Origin: Mariniflexile gromovii | GTDB lineage: Bacteria; Bacteroidota; Bacteroidia; Flavobacteriales; Flavobacteriaceae | Direction: 5' to 3' | Assembly: GCF_017814435.1 (NCBI RefSeq) | Contig: NZ_JAGJCB010000020.1 | Coordinates: 1 to 64,000, forward strand | Length of the DNA stretch: 64,000 nucleotides | In this document: piece after piece, positions 1 through 7,904 of the stretch | How positions within the stretch are numbered: the first letter of the stretch is position 1 | Layout of the letters: each line of letters begins with the position of its first letter | Made by a program: the position numbers and the translations under genes | Notes under the pieces: generated by a model | The model's input: only the letters and a program-made list of their open reading frames with translations | Told to the model about the DNA's origin: nothing | Databases searched by the model: none

Positions 1-313
1 CAAGTTCAAAGCAGAGAGAGAAAGGAACTAGCATTGCGAACAGCCTTTAAGACCAATGACAGGACTTAGCTTTTATCTTTCTCTATCTTCTGTTGAAAAT
101 AAATTTACTCATTATTCAAAGAACTTTCATTCTACAAACATAGGATGACGTACAAGCAAGCGCACTGCCGAAGTACACCGTTTTAACTTAATGAAAAAAC
201 TAGACGTTAAAAACCTTATGGAACTAAGTAATAAGGCTAAGGAGTTTGAGTTGGTTTAGTTAGTATTGTGGTGCATTTTGTATCACGTTTTTCAATAATT
301 TTCAGGATAATCA

Positions 314-346
314 AGACCTCACAGGTTTTTAAAACCTGTGAGGTCT
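314..346. repeat. 33-nt perfect palindromic repeat, copy 1
   Basis: Arms agacctcacaggtttt (314-329) and its exact reverse complement (331-346) flank a single central T. The identical 33 nt recur at 19290-19322. Neither copy overlaps a gene. This copy is not followed by a T-run and does not sit at a gene end, so it is not an obvious terminator. An identical palindrome at two distant sites suggests a dispersed repeat family. My impression that this sequence is common in Bacteroidota intergenic DNA is recollection, not a search result. Confidence 0.85.
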
Positions 347-635
347 GAATAACGAACATGCCTTTCTATGTTAAATGTTTATATTTCCATTCTGAATTTT
401 TGCCATCTATTAATCAAAAGTTTATCAAATAGCATGATTGCGAATTTTACTTCTTTTAAGTAAAATTGGGCAATCTTCCTATTGAAATATGTGTTTATAA
501 AAACAATTTTCATCAAAAATTCTTTCAACTTTAATTGCTGTTTTATTATTTACAAAGCTTAGAAATACTTTTTTTTTATCAATTCTTCAAAAACCAACTT
601 CAAAAATTATCAACCTCATATTAATTATCAAATAA

Positions 636-698
636 TACGTATTAACTACGTATAATTAAGTAAATATACTTAGTTTTGTACGTATAAATATACTTATT
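636..698 (+). promoter_or_regulatory. narK promoter with repeated TACGTAT operators
   Basis: TAGTTTTG at 671-678 matches the Bacteroidota -7 consensus TAnnTTTG and predicts a start near 685, leaving a leader of only about 14 nt. TACGTAT occurs three times (636-642, 647-653, 679-685), spaced 11 and 32 bp, close to whole helical turns. The first two form an ACGTA-N5-TACGT dyad centred at 644, about 41 bp upstream of the predicted start, the class II position of CRP/FNR-family activators. Two further small dyads, AAGTA-N4-TACTT (658-671) and GTATA-AA-TATAC (682-693), overlap the core promoter. The regulator is unknown. No clear -33 TTG is seen, which fits an activator-dependent promoter. Confidence 0.5.
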
Positions 699-2126
699 AT
701 GAAAACTTCACAATCTCTTAAGGCTACAAAATTTAATTTATTAAACTTAAAATCCATTCCAACTCGTACGTTTTGGATCACGTCTATATCATTCTTCATG
801 TGTTTCTTTGCATGGTTTGGTATTGTACCGTTTATGCCCGATGTTGTTAAAGATTTAGGTTTAACACCAACACAAAAATGGAACTCCATTATTTTAGCAG
901 TTTCAGGAACCGTGTTTGCTAGATTACTTATTGGAAAATTATGTGATAAATACGGGCCACGTTTATGTTATACTTGGTTGTTAACCCTTGGTGCTATTCC
1001 GGTTATTGCATGTGGTTTGGTACAAACACCGCTTCAGTTTTTAATATGTAGATTATTTATTGGTTTTATTGGGGCATCTTTTGTAATTACCCAAGTACAC
1101 ACTTCTTTAATGTTTGCGCCTAATGTAGTGGGAACAGCCAATGCTACCTCGGCAGGATGGGGTAATTTAGGTGGTGGTGCTAACCGTTTAGGGATGCCAT
1201 TAATTGCAGCAGCTGTTGTAAGTTTTGGGGTTGCCGATGCCGAAGCTTGGAGATATTCCATGGTTGTTGCTGGTGCTGTTTGTTTTTTAATGGGACTTGT
1301 ATATTACTTTTTTACACAAGATACCCCTGAAGGAAACTTTAAAGATTTAAGAGAGTCTGGTGAAACCATCACAACTAAAAAAGATAAAGTTGGTTTTTCA
1401 ACCGTTATAAAAGATTACAGAACATGGATACTTTTCTTTGTATATGCCGCTTGTTTTGGTATAGAACTTACGGTTTATGGTACTATGGACGATTATTTAC
1501 AAAACACCTTTCAACTAAGTAGGCTTACTGCAGGAAACATTGTATTGTCGTTCGCTTTAATGAATATTTTTGCCCGTACTTTAGGAGGTTTCTTTGGCGA
1601 TAAATTTGGGAAACTTAAAGGTTTACGTGGTCGTGTATTGTTTTTGGCAGCCATTTTATCCTTAGAAGGGATCATGCTTATAACGTTCTCAACTACCACA
1701 AGTATTGTTTTCGGAATCATGTTTTTAATCATGTTCAGTTTAACGGTACAAATGGCAGAAGGTGCTACATTTTCGGTGGTGCCGTTTATAAATAAAAAAG
1801 CGATTGGCTCGGTTTCAGGTATTGTGGGTGCCGGAGGAAATGTGGGTGCTTTTTTAGCGGCTATGTTGCTAAAATCTAAATCGGCCGTAGCTGAAAAAGC
1901 TGCCATTGTTTCTAGTGAAGGATTGGGTGAAGAGGTTATGAAATCTGCACAATCTGCAGCAGCTTCAAGTGCCGTTTCCAGTGGTTATTTTATTATTGGT
2001 TTTATAGTGGTTTTAGCAGGAGTCCTTTCATTAGCCATTCGTTTTTCAACCAAAGAAGAAGAAGTGGTTAGGGAAGATGCATTAGAAGCGAATCCTAAAT
2101 TGATTACCGTAAAAGCAGATTATTAA
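699..2126 (+). CDS. narK: NarK-type nitrate/nitrite transporter (MFS)
   Basis: Predicted inner-membrane nitrate/nitrite transporter of the major facilitator superfamily, 475 aa with about 12 hydrophobic segments. The NarK/NRT nitrate signature is visible in the first half (AGWGNLGGGANRLGMP, residues about 152-167). The second glycine-rich signature (GSVSGIVGAGGNVGAF) starts near residue 370. An MFS loop motif (LLIGKLCDKYGPR) lies near residues 76-88. It is first in a nitrate assimilation cluster, followed after 118 bp by the nitrate reductase, so uptake for assimilation is the likely role. The start is set by the ATG 14 nt after the predicted transcription start. A weak hairpin (2154-2200) separates it from the reductase. 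Confidence 0.93.
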   Translation: MKTSQSLKATKFNLLNLKSIPTRTFWITSISFFMCFFAWFGIVPFMPDVVKDLGLTPTQKWNSIILAVSGTVFARLLIGKLCDKYGPRLCYTWLLTLGAIPVIACGLVQTPLQFLICRLFIGFIGASFVITQVHTSLMFAPNVVGTANATSAGWGNLGGGANRLGMPLIAAAVVSFGVADAEAWRYSMVVAGAVCFLMGLVYYFFTQDTPEGNFKDLRESGETITTKKDKVGFSTVIKDYRTWILFFVYAACFGIELTVYGTMDDYLQNTFQLSRLTAGNIVLSFALMNIFARTLGGFFGDKFGKLKGLRGRVLFLAAILSLEGIMLITFSTTTSIVFGIMFLIMFSLTVQMAEGATFSVVPFINKKAIGSVSGIVGAGGNVGAFLAAMLLKSKSAVAEKAAIVSSEGLGEEVMKSAQSAAASSAVSSGYFIIGFIVVLAGVLSLAIRFSTKEEEVVREDALEANPKLITVKADY

Positions 2127-2153
2127 TATTAAATTTATATATTTTAAAAAATG

Positions 2154-2200
2154 AAACAGGCTTTTTATCGTATTAGTAATAATAAATAGGAAGCTTGTTT
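2154..2200 (+). terminator. Weak hairpin between narK and nitrate reductase
   Basis: Arms aaacaggctt (2154-2163) and aagcttgttt (2191-2200) form a 10-bp stem with one G-U pair and a 27-nt loop. No T-run follows, so it is at most an attenuator or mRNA-stability element between the transporter and enzyme genes. Confidence 0.25.
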
Positions 2201-2244
2201 GGTGTTGTTAAATTGTCTTAATTCGTATTAAATCACTCGTATAA

Positions 2245-5200
2245 ATGATAAAAAAGGAAGTAAAAACTACGTGTTCGTATTGTGGGGTTGGTTGCGGCAT
2301 CATTGTTAAAAAAGACAATAATGATAAGGTTTTTGTTGAAGGCGATAAAGACCACCCAGTAAACAGAGGCATGCTTTGTTCCAAAGGCATGAATTTACAT
2401 TACGTGGTTAACGATACTTCCGATAGAATTTTATATCCCGAAATGCGTTGGAGCCGTTCGCACCCTCGCGAACGTGTTAGTTGGGACGATGCTTTAGATC
2501 GTGCTGCCAGCGTTTTTAAATCCATTATAAAAAAACATGGTCCTGATAGTGTGGCGTTTTATGTGTCCGGACAAAGTTTAACCGAAGAATATTACATTGC
2601 CAACAAGCTTACAAAAGGGTTTTTAGGAACGAATAATATTGATACCAACTCGCGTTTGTGTATGAGTTCGGCAGTGGTTGGTTATAAAAAAACTTTTGGT
2701 GAAGATAGCGTGCCGGTGTCTTATGAAGACATCGAATTAGCCGATTGTTTTTTAATTACAGGTGCAAATCCAGCATGGTGCCATCCCATTCTTTTCAGAC
2801 GCATCGAACAGCATAAAGAGAAAAACCCCGATGTAAAAATCATTGTGGTCGATCCGCGTAAAACCGATTCAGCAAATTTTGCCGATTTACACCTGCAATT
2901 AATTCCAGGAACCGATGTTATTCTTTACAATGCCATTGGTAGATGTTTGTTCAAACGCGGCTTGATTGACGATGATTTTATTAAAAACCATACCGAAGGA
3001 TTTACAGCTTATAAAGAACAAATTTTTGCAACGTCTATAAAAGATGCTTCAAGAATATGCGGCGTACCAGAATCGGATATTCGAAAAGCAGCCGATATTA
3101 TAGGGCTTTCAAAAGGCTTTATAAGCATGTGGGCTATGGGGCTTAACCAAAGTGTGGTGGGTACCGATAAAAATACGGCCTTGTTGAATTTATCGTTAAT
3201 TACGGGTCAGGTTGGTAAACCGGGTTCAGGACCTTTTTCGTTAACGGGACAGCCCAATGCTATGGGCGGACGCGAAGTAGGAGGTATGGCCAATTTACTA
3301 GCGGTTCATAAAGATTTGATGAATGAAGAACACCGCAGGGAAGTAGCACAATTTTGGGGCGTTGATAAAATTTCACCAAAACCGGGTTTAACGGCTACCG
3401 AAATGTTTGATGCTTTAGAATCTGGAAAATTAAAAGCCGTTTGGATTGCTTGCACCAATCCGTTGGTGAGTTTACCAAATACGCACCGTATTGAACGCGC
3501 CATGAAAAACGCAAAGTTTGTGGTGGTTCAAGATATTTCATATAAATCCGATACCGTAGCTTATGCCGATTTGGTACTTCCTGCTGCTGGTTGGTTGGAA
3601 AAAGAAGGTACGATGACAAATTCTGAGCGTCGTATTTCCTATTTGCCAAAAGAAATCAATGCACCGGGTGAAGCAAGACCCGATGTGGAGATTTTCTGCG
3701 ATTTTGCGCAACGTATGGGCTTCCGTGGTTTTAATTTCAACAGTGCCGAAGAAATTTATGATGAATATGCATCAATGACAAAAGGAACAAAAATTGATGT
3801 TTCTTTTCTAAATTATGATAGATTGAAAGGTGAGGGCACCTTCCAATGGCCTGTACCCGAGTACCGCCATACAGGAACCCCAAGGCTTTTTCAAGAAAAA
3901 AAATTCTATACACCTTCTCAAAAAGCCATATTTAATGTGGCAACCAGTATTGAAAATACCTCATTAAAACCCAATGAAGAGTATCCTCTGGTTTTAACAA
4001 CGGGTAGGGTGCGCGACCAGTGGCACACCATGACCAAAACGGGTAAGGTATCGCGTTTAAAAACACATTACCCAACACCTGTATTGGAAATCAATCCTGT
4101 TGATGCCTATTTGAATAAGGTTAAAGATGGCGATATTACCGAAATTAAAAGTGAAAACGGTGTTGTTCGTGTACGTGCAAAAGTTACCGAAAACATTGTA
4201 AAAGGTTGCGTGTTTTTACCAATGCATTGGGGAAAACAATTGCAAAGCGACCTAAACAGAGCTAACAATTTAACCAACACGCACATCGATCCTACATCTA
4301 AAGAACCGGATTTTAAATTTACGCGTGTATCGGTTTCAAAATATAAAAAACCTGTTGAAAAAATAATCATTGTTGGGGCAGGAGCTGCTGCTTTCAGGTT
4401 TGTTCAAAATTATAGGGAATATAACGAGGTTGATGAAATTCATGTATTTTCAAAAGAACCTAATTTATTTTATAACAGGGTATTATTACCTGAATATGTT
4501 ACCGAAGAACTTTCTTGGGAACAACTTCTTAAAATTAAACAAAAGGAATTAGGTAAGCTTAATATAAAGGTATATCCTGAAACCTCTATCCAGAAAATTG
4601 ATTCTGAAAATAAAGTAGTGACGGATACTAATGGCGACCAACATACATTCAATAAGCTTATTTTGGCAACGGGTAGTCGTGCGTTCATTCCTAAAGATGT
4701 TCAAATAGATTTACCGGGTCGTTTTACCATGCGTAATAAAAGTGACGCCGATAGGTTTAAAGCCTATTTAGATGCCACTGGGTTGCCACCAGAAGAACAA
4801 CATGTGGTTATTGTTGGTGGTGGTTTGTTAGGTTTGGAGTTGGCAGCGGCCATGAAACATAAAAACGTAAAAATTACCATCATACAACGTGCTTCCAGAT
4901 TGATGGAGCGTCAATTGGATAAAGTTTCCAGTAAATTATTGGCTTTAGATGTACAGGAACGCGGTATTCAAATTTACTTTGATAATGAGGTAAGTACGGT
5001 ATTTGATGATGATGAAACCGGTGAATTGAACATCACCTTAAAAAGTGGAAAGTTCATAACTGCCAATGCCATTGTGTATGCTATTGGAACGATTCCTAAT
5101 ATAGAAATTGCTAGAGAAAATGGTATTGTTTGCAGTCGTGGGGTTAAGGTAAATCAGCATTTGCAATCCTCCAATCCAGATATTTTCGCCATTGGAGAAA

Positions 5201-5766
5201 TTGCCGAATTTAACAATCAGTTATTCGGAATTACCTCGGCAGCAGAAGAGCAAGCAAACATTTTGGCAAACTTTATTGCGGGCGATATCAGTTGTGCTTA
5301 CAATGGTTCGGTTTTAATGAATATTTTAAAATTCAACGACTTAAACCTTTGTAGTATTGGGAATATAGATGTACCTGATAATGACGATTCTTATGAAGAA
5401 GTTATTTTCACCGATATTTCAAAACGTTATTACAAAAAATGCATCGTTAAAGACGATTTATTGATTGGTGCGGTTTTAATGGGCGACAAAAATGAGTTTG
5501 CCGAATTCAAAACCATGATTGAGAGCAAAATTGAAATGTCCGACAAGCGAAATACCTTATTACGAGGTGCTTCCAACGATGTGCCAGTAATTGGTAAGTT
5601 GGTATGCTCGTGCAGTCAGGTAGGCGCAGGAAATATAGAAGAAGCCATCAAAGGTGGATGTACAAACTTTACCGAACTGTGCAATAAAACAGGCGCTGGT
5701 TTGGGCTGCGGAAGTTGTAAAACAGAGGTTAGGGAAATTTTAAATAACACAAAGGTATTAGCATGA
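2245..5766 (+). CDS. nasA: Assimilatory nitrate reductase fused to FAD/NAD(P)H reductase and BFD [2Fe-2S] domain
   Basis: A 1173-aa fusion. Residues about 8-700 are a Nas/Nap-type molybdopterin nitrate reductase: an N-terminal 4Fe-4S motif (CSYCGVGC, then C at LCSKG), the presumed Mo-ligating Cys139 in NSRLCMSS, and a molydopterin dinucleotide-binding domain from about 588 (TTGRVRDQWHTMTKTG). Residues about 705-1080 are an FAD/NAD(P)H oxidoreductase like the NasB/NirB N-terminus (VGAGAAAFRF near 710, VGGGLLGLELAAA near 855). Residues about 1119-1165 are a BFD-type [2Fe-2S] domain (CSC ... GCGSC). Electrons could pass NAD(P)H-FAD-2Fe-2S-4Fe-4S-Mo in one chain, reducing nitrate to nitrite in the cytoplasm. 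No signal peptide is seen, which favours assimilation over periplasmic respiration. The stop overlaps the next ATG (ATGA). NasA assignment is strong; the electron path is inferred. Confidence 0.93.
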   Translation: MIKKEVKTTCSYCGVGCGIIVKKDNNDKVFVEGDKDHPVNRGMLCSKGMNLHYVVNDTSDRILYPEMRWSRSHPRERVSWDDALDRAASVFKSIIKKHGPDSVAFYVSGQSLTEEYYIANKLTKGFLGTNNIDTNSRLCMSSAVVGYKKTFGEDSVPVSYEDIELADCFLITGANPAWCHPILFRRIEQHKEKNPDVKIIVVDPRKTDSANFADLHLQLIPGTDVILYNAIGRCLFKRGLIDDDFIKNHTEGFTAYKEQIFATSIKDASRICGVPESDIRKAADIIGLSKGFISMWAMGLNQSVVGTDKNTALLNLSLITGQVGKPGSGPFSLTGQPNAMGGREVGGMANLLAVHKDLMNEEHRREVAQFWGVDKISPKPGLTATEMFDALESGKLKAVWIACTNPLVSLPNTHRIERAMKNAKFVVVQDISYKSDTVAYADLVLPAAGWLEKEGTMTNSERRISYLPKEINAPGEARPDVEIFCDFAQRMGFRGFNFNSAEEIYDEYASMTKGTKIDVSFLNYDRLKGEGTFQWPVPEYRHTGTPRLFQEKKFYTPSQKAIFNVATSIENTSLKPNEEYPLVLTTGRVRDQWHTMTKTGKVSRLKTHYPTPVLEINPVDAYLNKVKDGDITEIKSENGVVRVRAKVTENIVKGCVFLPMHWGKQLQSDLNRANNLTNTHIDPTSKEPDFKFTRVSVSKYKKPVEKIIIVGAGAAAFRFVQNYREYNEVDEIHVFSKEPNLFYNRVLLPEYVTEELSWEQLLKIKQKELGKLNIKVYPETSIQKIDSENKVVTDTNGDQHTFNKLILATGSRAFIPKDVQIDLPGRFTMRNKSDADRFKAYLDATGLPPEEQHVVIVGGGLLGLELAAAMKHKNVKITIIQRASRLMERQLDKVSSKLLALDVQERGIQIYFDNEVSTVFDDDETGELNITLKSGKFITANAIVYAIGTIPNIEIARENGIVCSRGVKVNQHLQSSNPDIFAIGEIAEFNNQLFGITSAAEEQANILANFIAGDISCAYNGSVLMNILKFNDLNLCSIGNIDVPDNDDSYEEVIFTDISKRYYKKCIVKDDLLIGAVLMGDKNEFAEFKTMIESKIEMSDKRNTLLRGASNDVPVIGKLVCSCSQVGAGNIEEAIKGGCTNFTELCNKTGAGLGCGSCKTEVREILNNTKVLA

Positions 5767-7190
5767 AGGAATCGTGTAGATTGATAGTTAATGGCGGTGT
5801 ATTGTCTCCGGGAGAATTAAAATACATTTGTGAAGCTGCCGAAAGTTTGGGTTTAGATACCATTTCATTTGGATCTAGACAAGACATTATTTTTCCAGAA
5901 CCTGTTGATATAGAAAAGCTAAGAAGTTTTGATAAGCTTCAAATTGTGGCGCCCAATCAGGTGCGTACTGAAAATATGGTGTCTTCATACGTGTCTTCAG
6001 ATATTTTTCCAAGTACCTCATGGCTTACTAGTGATAGGTATTTGTACATTTTAGAGCAATTCAAACACGAACTGAAACTACGCGTAAATGTTACCGACCC
6101 CAAACAGCGTTTAGTACCCTTGTTTACGGGGCATATCAATTTTATAGCTTCAGAGCATGAAGACTATTGGTATTTATACATCCGTCTTCCAGAATGGAAA
6201 AAAACGGTTATGTATCCGGCGCTTATTTACAGCTGGGATTTGGATAAGGTAGAGTTGGCCATTGAAAACATGTTACAAGAAGAGCCAGAAAACGTTGAAA
6301 CCATTTTTGAATTGGTAAGTGATGCCATCGATACCAACAACAGAACGGTTGATAAACCCTTGGAGGTGCCATTTTACCCATTTCCATATTACGAAGGGAT
6401 GAACCGCATTGGCGATAAATATTGGTTAGGATTGTATTGGAGAAACAACCGCTACGACCTAACATTCTTAAAAGCCATGTGCGAGTTGTGTGCCGAAAAT
6501 AAAATAGGTAAAATATCCATTACCCCATGGAAATCCTTTATTGTAAAGGGTATTCCGTTGCAAGCTAAATTGCAGTGGGAAAAGTTTTTAGGTAAATTCG
6601 GTATCAATGTACGCCATTCCATGTTGGAATTGAATTGGCATTTACCGGTGAACGATAAAGATGCTTTAAACCTTAAAAAATACTTGGTAACCAATTTCGA
6701 CCAAAACGATATCAGTACCTATGGTTTAACATTCGGACTCACCAATTACGCCAGTAGCGCCTATCATTTCACGTCTATTGTTGTAGAAAAAAACAAAAAA
6801 CCAGAAGCCCTAAGCGATTTTGTAATTCGAGATACCTACAATCTGTTGTACGCCAAAAATTTCGATCCCAACACATGCGAATACATCATGCATGTTCAGG
6901 ATGTAGATAAGGTAGAATTGCCTGGGTTGTTAATGGAATTAAGCCAGTTGTATTTTGAACAATTAGGAACCGAACGCGAGGTTGTTTCTACAAAAGATGC
7001 CATAAAGGAAACCACCGAAGAAAAAGTGTACCAGTGTAAAGATTGCCTAACTATTTATAATGAAGTGTATGGCGATATTACTCAAAACATAGCACCCAAC
7101 ACAACATTTGATAGTCTTCCAGAAACCTACGAATGTTCACTGTGCGAAGCGCCAAAAAGTAGTTTTGAGAAAAAGGTATTGGTAAAATAG
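5763..7190 (+). CDS. Degenerate sulfite/nitrite-reductase-like protein with C-terminal rubredoxin domain
   Basis: 475 aa, translationally coupled to the nitrate reductase by an ATGA overlap. Two regions resemble the ferredoxin-like half-domains of sulfite/nitrite reductases: residues 5-60 (GGVLSPGELKYICEAAESLG then FGSRQDIIF, like the family TRQ motif) and about 215-265 (GLYWRNNRYDL then ISITPWKSFIVKGI, like the family LTPW motif). The C-X5-C ... C-X3-C signature that holds the siroheme-coupled 4Fe-4S cluster is absent, so nitrite reduction by the usual mechanism is not expected. Residues 422-470 are a rubredoxin domain with Cys425, 428, 458 and 461 in canonical spacing. It could carry electrons to the nitrate reductase or to a nitrite reductase encoded elsewhere. 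Domain reading is fairly firm; the role is inferred. Confidence 0.8.
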   Translation: MKESCRLIVNGGVLSPGELKYICEAAESLGLDTISFGSRQDIIFPEPVDIEKLRSFDKLQIVAPNQVRTENMVSSYVSSDIFPSTSWLTSDRYLYILEQFKHELKLRVNVTDPKQRLVPLFTGHINFIASEHEDYWYLYIRLPEWKKTVMYPALIYSWDLDKVELAIENMLQEEPENVETIFELVSDAIDTNNRTVDKPLEVPFYPFPYYEGMNRIGDKYWLGLYWRNNRYDLTFLKAMCELCAENKIGKISITPWKSFIVKGIPLQAKLQWEKFLGKFGINVRHSMLELNWHLPVNDKDALNLKKYLVTNFDQNDISTYGLTFGLTNYASSAYHFTSIVVEKNKKPEALSDFVIRDTYNLLYAKNFDPNTCEYIMHVQDVDKVELPGLLMELSQLYFEQLGTEREVVSTKDAIKETTEEKVYQCKDCLTIYNEVYGDITQNIAPNTTFDSLPETYECSLCEAPKSSFEKKVLVK

Positions 7191-7265
7191 TTTAAAAAAG
7201 CAATTTGATTTGGGTTGGAATTGATGTTGTTTAGTTAAAATTTCAATGAAACTAATAATGTCCCC

Positions 7266-7325
7266 TCGAGCGCAGTCGAGAGGTTTTTTCAATTCGTGAT
7301 TTTAATAGGTCTCGACTGCGCTCGA
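7266..7325. repeat. 16-bp inverted repeat between convergent genes, possible bidirectional terminator
   Basis: tcgagcgcagtcgaga (7266-7281) and its exact reverse complement (7310-7325) enclose a 28-nt loop that starts with six T. It is much more GC-rich than its surroundings and sits exactly between convergent genes ending at 7190 and 7336. A transcript hairpin could end transcription from both sides. The core ctcgactgcgctcga resembles a short repeat I associate with Flavobacteriaceae intergenic DNA (recollection). Confidence 0.65.
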
Positions 7326-7335
7326 CCTGACAAAG

Positions 7336-7836
7336 CTACATAATCTGCTTAGTCATTTCATAAAGCGCAATGTTGGTGGCTTGCACCACGTTCATGCTGC
7401 TGTTTTGCCCGAACATATCAATATGTACCAACACATCCGATATATTTAGAATAGCCTCGGAAACTCCAAAATTTTCATCACCAATTACCAAAACCATAGG
7501 TTTTTCTGCTGAAAACTTTAATGTGTGTATAGGTTTGCTGCTAGAAGTAATTTCTAGCGATATAACTTGGTAGCCCTCATTCTTCAAACGGTCGACAATA
7601 CTTAAAGCCTCATCGCAAATTTCAAAATCCACTACTTTTTCGGTAGCTCTCGATGTTTTGGTTATTTTTCGTCCCAAAGTAATGCCAGCACCACAAAGCA
7701 TCAATTTTTCAACACCAAATGCATCCGAAATTCTAAACAAACTACCAATGTTTGGCGCGTTGGTTACATGATCGCACACTAATATTATAGGGAAAGTACG
7801 TTTGTTAAAATGGGTATTGTAGTGGGTGAGTTGCAA
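7336..7836 (-). CDS. TrmH/SpoU-family RNA 2'-O-methyltransferase
   Basis: 166 aa, the bare SPOUT methyltransferase domain without the usual N-terminal substrate-binding extension. The three SpoU motifs are visible: N-x2-N-x-G-x3-R as NAPNIGSLFR, IGDENFGVSEAIL, and FGQNSSMNVVQATNIALYEM, which together form the S-adenosylmethionine-binding trefoil knot. Members 2'-O-methylate ribose in tRNA or rRNA; the target base cannot be read from sequence. It ends 11 nt beyond the inverted repeat at 7266-7325. A 68-bp spacer made largely of simple repeats separates its start from the end of the DUF4159 gene. Confidence 0.88.
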   Translation of the reverse strand: MQLTHYNTHFNKRTFPIILVCDHVTNAPNIGSLFRISDAFGVEKLMLCGAGITLGRKITKTSRATEKVVDFEICDEALSIVDRLKNEGYQVISLEITSSSKPIHTLKFSAEKPMVLVIGDENFGVSEAILNISDVLVHIDMFGQNSSMNVVQATNIALYEMTKQIM

Positions 7837-7850
7837 GGGAATTTAGGTGT

Positions 7851-7900
7851 TTATTTGTTTATGAGTTGATTTGTTTAATCGTAAATCAAAAATCGTAAAT
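7851..7900. repeat. Spacer of degenerate simple repeats
   Basis: Contains tcgtaaatcaaaaatc (7879-7894), also found exactly at 42267-42282, followed by a second gtaaatc unit. The adjoining gttgatttgtttaat (7865-7879) is the exact reverse complement of 52789-52803. These spacers lie beside unrelated genes, so the shared words belong to the spacer and not to coding homology. Confidence 0.6.
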
Positions 7901-7904
7901 CGTT

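Larger units (their letters stand above)
1..698. other. Intergenic region, no convincing gene
   Basis: No convincing gene is seen. Frame 1 of the plus strand is open from base 1 to a TAG at 67-69 (22 codons, ending FKTNDRT), so the extreme 3' end of a gene entering from the left is possible, but nothing identifies it. The rest is AT-rich. It holds a perfect 33-nt palindrome at 314-346 (listed separately), a 10-bp hairpin (arms 443-452 and 458-467, 5-nt loop, no T-run) of unknown role, and the narK promoter from about 630. Confidence 0.6.

Noticed and set aside
1-69. 3' end of a gene entering from the left (22 open codons)
   Set aside because: Too short to distinguish from chance and no recognisable C terminus.
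1511-1906. 131-codon minus-strand frame inside narK
   Set aside because: Antisense shadow of a membrane transporter, with no start context or recognisable domain.
5763-7190. Functional assimilatory nitrite reductase
   Set aside because: The siroheme/4Fe-4S cysteine motif is absent although half-domain motifs are visible.
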